Part shown: one piece after another, positions 7,067 through 8,716 of the stretch | How positions within the stretch are numbered: position 1 is the stretch's first letter | Layout: each line of letters opens with the position of its first letter | Origin: Firmicutes bacterium UBA5388 | Lineage (GTDB): Bacteria > Bacillota > UBA4882 > UBA10575 | Reading direction: 5' to 3' | Assembly: GCA_002409975.1 (NCBI GenBank) | Contig: DHOO01000019.1 | Span: 1 to 8,716 of the forward strand | DNA length: 8,716 nucleotides | Notes under the pieces: model-generated | What the model was told of the DNA's origin: nothing | What the model saw: the letters and a program-made list of their open reading frames with translations, nothing else | The model's database searches: none | Translations under genes and position numbers: made by a program

Positions 7067-8098
7067 TTGAGAAAATTATTAAATGTGTTATATGTCACTT
7101 CTCCTGAAGCTTACCTTGCTAAGGATGGAGAGAATGTATTGGTTTTAGTGGGAGAAGAGACGAAGTTGCGGATACCGGTACATAATTTGGAAGGAATAGT
7201 CTGTTTCGGTTATACAGGGGCAAGCCCGGCTTTAATGCATCTTTGTGTTGAACGAAATGTTGGTCTTTCTTTTCACTCGGAAAGCGGAAGGTTTTTGGCC
7301 AGAGTAACGGGAAGGGTTAGTGGTAATGTTCTATTAAGGCGTAAACAATATCGAATAGCCGATAGTCCAGAAGAATCATTACAATTTGCGAAGGGTTTTA
7401 TCTTTGGGAAGATTTTTAATTGTCGATGTGTTTTGCAGCGTTTTTTACGTGACCATAGTGAAAAAGGCGATTTTCAGGATATACAAGAAGGGGTGAAATT
7501 CCTTTCTTTACAATTACAAAAAACCGTAAATTGTCGTAATGTTGGTGTTCTTCGTGGGTTAGAAGGTGAAGCTGCACGAACCTATTACGGTGTATTTAAT
7601 AATCTAATTTTGGAAGAGAAAGAAGCTTTTCGTTTTAGTGGGCGAAGTCGGAGGCCACCTCTTGATCTACCTAATGCTCTATTGTCTTATCTGTATACTT
7701 TATTGGCGCATGATTGCTCTTCTGCGTTGGAAACAGTCGGTTTAGACCCCCAGGTAGGATTCTTACACAAGGAGCGACCAGGACGTCCTAGTCTGGCCTT
7801 GGACTTAATGGAGGAGCTTAGGCCCTATCTAGTAGATCGTTTAACTCTCTCCTTAATAAATAATCGTCAAGTAGATATAAAAGGCTTTACCGCTAAAGAA
7901 TCTGGTGGGGTAATAATGACAGATGAAATGAGAAAAGTGATTATTGCTAGTTGGCAAAGAAGGAAACAAGAAGAAATAACGCACCCATTCTTAGGGGAAA
8001 AGATTGCTATTGGGCTAATTCCTTATGCTCAAGCGATGTTGCTTGCGCGTCATCTGAGAGGAGATCTGGACGCCTATCCACCATTTTTAATGAAATGA
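7067..8098 (+). CDS. cas1c: Cas1c, CRISPR integrase
   Basis: Cas1 is the integrase that joins prespacers to the leader-side repeat in complex with Cas2. The protein from TTG 7067 has 343 residues and starts MRKLLNVLYVTSPEAYLAKDGENV, matching the family start as I know it (MKKLLN...). The N-terminal beta domain holds LEGIVCFGYTGASPALM. The active site is visible as Glu166 (RGLEGEAARTYY), His234 (VGFLHKERPGR) and Asp246/Glu249 (LALDLMEELRP). The C-terminus THPFLGEKI...YAQAMLLARHLRGDLDAYPPF is characteristic of I-C. The start is not certain: GGAGGTG (7048-7054) is rather far from the TTG, and GTG 7052 would add five residues using AGGA (7041-7044). cas2 begins 12 bp after the stop. Confidence 0.95.
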   Translation: MRKLLNVLYVTSPEAYLAKDGENVLVLVGEETKLRIPVHNLEGIVCFGYTGASPALMHLCVERNVGLSFHSESGRFLARVTGRVSGNVLLRRKQYRIADSPEESLQFAKGFIFGKIFNCRCVLQRFLRDHSEKGDFQDIQEGVKFLSLQLQKTVNCRNVGVLRGLEGEAARTYYGVFNNLILEEKEAFRFSGRSRRPPLDLPNALLSYLYTLLAHDCSSALETVGLDPQVGFLHKERPGRPSLALDLMEELRPYLVDRLTLSLINNRQVDIKGFTAKESGGVIMTDEMRKVIIASWQRRKQEEITHPFLGEKIAIGLIPYAQAMLLARHLRGDLDAYPPFLMK

Positions 8099-8110
8099 TG
8101 GTGATTTTCA

Positions 8111-8401
8111 ATGATGGTTTTGGTTACATACGATGTAAGCACAGAAGATGCTGACGGGAAAAAACGTCTTCGAAAGGTGGCAAAACAATGCCAAAACTAT
8201 GGTCAAAGGGTTCAAAACTCGGTCTTTGAATGCTTAGTTGATCCGGTTCAATTTGCCCAATTAAAGAAAAATTTAGAACAGATTATTGAGCCTAAAGAAG
8301 ACAGCTTGAGGTATTATTTTTTAGGTAGTAATTGGAAGAATAGAGTTGAGCATGTGGGGGCAAAACCTACTTATGATCCGGAAGGGGTATTAACTGTCTA
8401 G
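8111..8401 (+). CDS. cas2: Cas2, spacer acquisition scaffold protein
   Basis: Cas2 dimers bridge two Cas1 dimers in the integration complex. The 96-residue protein has the family beta strand VLVTYDVST with Asp8, the helix KKRLRKVAKQCQNYGQRVQNSVFEC and the I-C ending YYFLGSNWKNRVEHVGAKPTYDPEG. Length is normal. ATG 8111 has GGTGAT (8100-8105) 5 nt upstream; a second ATG at 8114 would give 95 residues. It closes the operon, and the leader of the downstream array begins directly after its stop. Confidence 0.96.
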   Translation: MMVLVTYDVSTEDADGKKRLRKVAKQCQNYGQRVQNSVFECLVDPVQFAQLKKNLEQIIEPKEDSLRYYFLGSNWKNRVEHVGAKPTYDPEGVLTV

Positions 8402-8481
8402 CGCGAAGTAGAAGCTCCCATTGTTTTCTTAGGTAGCTCGCGAAGTTAATTGTGGTAATGGTTTGTCCAATTTAAAGTAAG

Positions 8482-8511
8482 TTGAAGAGGTTCTATTTCT
8501 AATAATATTTT
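8482..8511 (+). promoter_or_regulatory. Possible array promoter within the leader
   Basis: TTGAAG (8482-8487) and TATTTT (8506-8511), 18 bp apart, form a plausible sigma-A promoter. Transcription would start near 8518, about 50 nt before the first repeat. TAATAT (8503-8508) or TTATAC (8510-8515) are alternative -10 boxes. AT-richness makes chance matches likely. Confidence 0.35.
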
Positions 8512-8548
8512 ATACGTTCGCGGTATTTGTCTTTTAAACCTTAGAACC

Positions 8549-8562
8549 ATCTATTTTTAGAT
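8549..8562. repeat. Small inverted repeat at the leader-repeat junction
   Basis: ATCTA-TTTT-TAGAT is a perfect 5-bp dyad with a 4-bp centre, ending 8 bp before the first repeat. TAGATAGAT runs on from its right arm. The leader end next to the first repeat is where type I integrases take sequence cues, so it may be a leader anchoring element. A 5-bp dyad in AT-rich DNA can also arise by chance. Confidence 0.4.
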
Positions 8563-8570
8563 AGATTACT

Positions 8571-8716
8571 GTCGCCCCTTATGCAGGGGCGTGGATTGAA
8601 ACTGGTAAATATACCCATTAGCTTCACCCCAAAAAGAGTCGCCCCTTATGCAGGGGCGTGGGTTGAAACTTTTTTTGTTAGAACTAATATTGCTACAACA
8701 GCGTCGCCCCCTCTGC
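8571..8716 (+). CRISPR. Leader-proximal start of downstream type I-C array
   Basis: Repeats lie at 8571-8602, 8638-8669 and 8703-8716 (first 14 bases only, cut by the window edge). The spacers are 8603-8637 (35 bp) and 8670-8702 (33 bp). The repeat is 32 bp and begins GTCGCCCC. Its stem CGCCCC/GGGGCG (positions 3-8 and 16-21) leaves an 11-base tail, TGGATTGAAAC, expected to become the crRNA 5' tag after Cas5c cutting. The second repeat has A25 to G (8662) in that tag; the third has T9 to C and A11 to C. The array continues beyond the window. I cannot assign targets to the spacers by eye. Confidence 0.97.

Larger units (their letters stand above)
8402..8570 (+). promoter_or_regulatory. Leader of the downstream CRISPR array
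   Basis: This AT-rich stretch of 169 bp between the cas2 stop and the first repeat sits where a leader should, given repeats read on the + strand. It contains no gene. CGCGAAGT occurs twice directly (8402-8409, 8439-8446), and CGCGAA once inverted (TTCGCG, 8517-8522). GGTTCTA (8489-8495) is inverted as TAGAACC (8542-8548), and ATCTA-TTTT-TAGAT (8549-8562) lies 8 bp before the first repeat. Such motifs could place Cas1-Cas2 or a DNA-bending protein, but this is inferred. No terminator for the cas operon is evident, so cas transcripts may run into the array. Confidence 0.75.

Noticed and set aside
990..7067. Several 60-95 codon ORFs on the minus strand inside cas3, cas5c, cas8c, cas7c and cas4
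   Set aside because: All lie opposite strongly conserved cas coding sequence, and none shows a recognisable domain.
7951..8154. 67-codon ORF spanning the cas1-cas2 junction
   Set aside because: It runs in another frame over the conserved C-terminus of Cas1 and start of Cas2; it has no recognisable domain.
1..8716. Lack of a cas6 gene as a sign of an incomplete locus
   Set aside because: Type I-C normally lacks Cas6; Cas5c processes the crRNA.

Overview
The window carries one complete, apparently intact type I-C (Dvulg) CRISPR-Cas module lying between two CRISPR arrays that use the same 32-bp repeat. Everything supported is on the + strand. Moderately AT-rich DNA, strong AAAGGAGG-type ribosome binding sites and frequent GTG/TTG starts suggest a Bacillota (Firmicutes) genome. 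I cannot name the species, and nothing here shows whether this is chromosome or plasmid.

Layout. Positions 1-89 are the leader-distal end of an upstream array: a cut repeat, one 34-bp spacer and a variant terminal repeat. A 225-bp AT-rich gap (90-314) follows, with a possible decayed repeat and a consensus TATAAT box. At 315-614 is a 99-residue protein with DUF4258/RelE-like features, not a recognised cas gene. A short gap (615-709) holds two adjacent dyads and an extended -10 box. The tightly packed operon then runs cas3 - cas5c - cas8c - cas7c - cas4 - cas1 - cas2 (710-8401), with gaps of 1-39 bp and one 4-bp overlap (cas5c/cas8c). A leader of about 170 bp (8402-8570) opens a second array (8571 to the window end) in the same orientation.

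How it works. Cas1, Cas2 and Cas4 select, trim and insert spacers at the leader end. Cas5c stands in for the absent Cas6 in cutting the pre-crRNA and stays in Cascade with the Cas7c backbone and Cas8c. Cas3 (HD nuclease plus helicase) degrades the target DNA. A small subunit, Cas11c, appears to be made from an internal start in the 3' end of cas8c, marked by the strongest Shine-Dalgarno sequence in the window.

The system type is well known. The points worth a second look are the hidden Cas11c gene, a Cas5c lacking two of the three catalytic residues of the Bacillus halodurans enzyme, repeat variants close to the leader (one in the crRNA 5' tag), the dyads at the cas promoter, and the small non-cas gene between array and operon.
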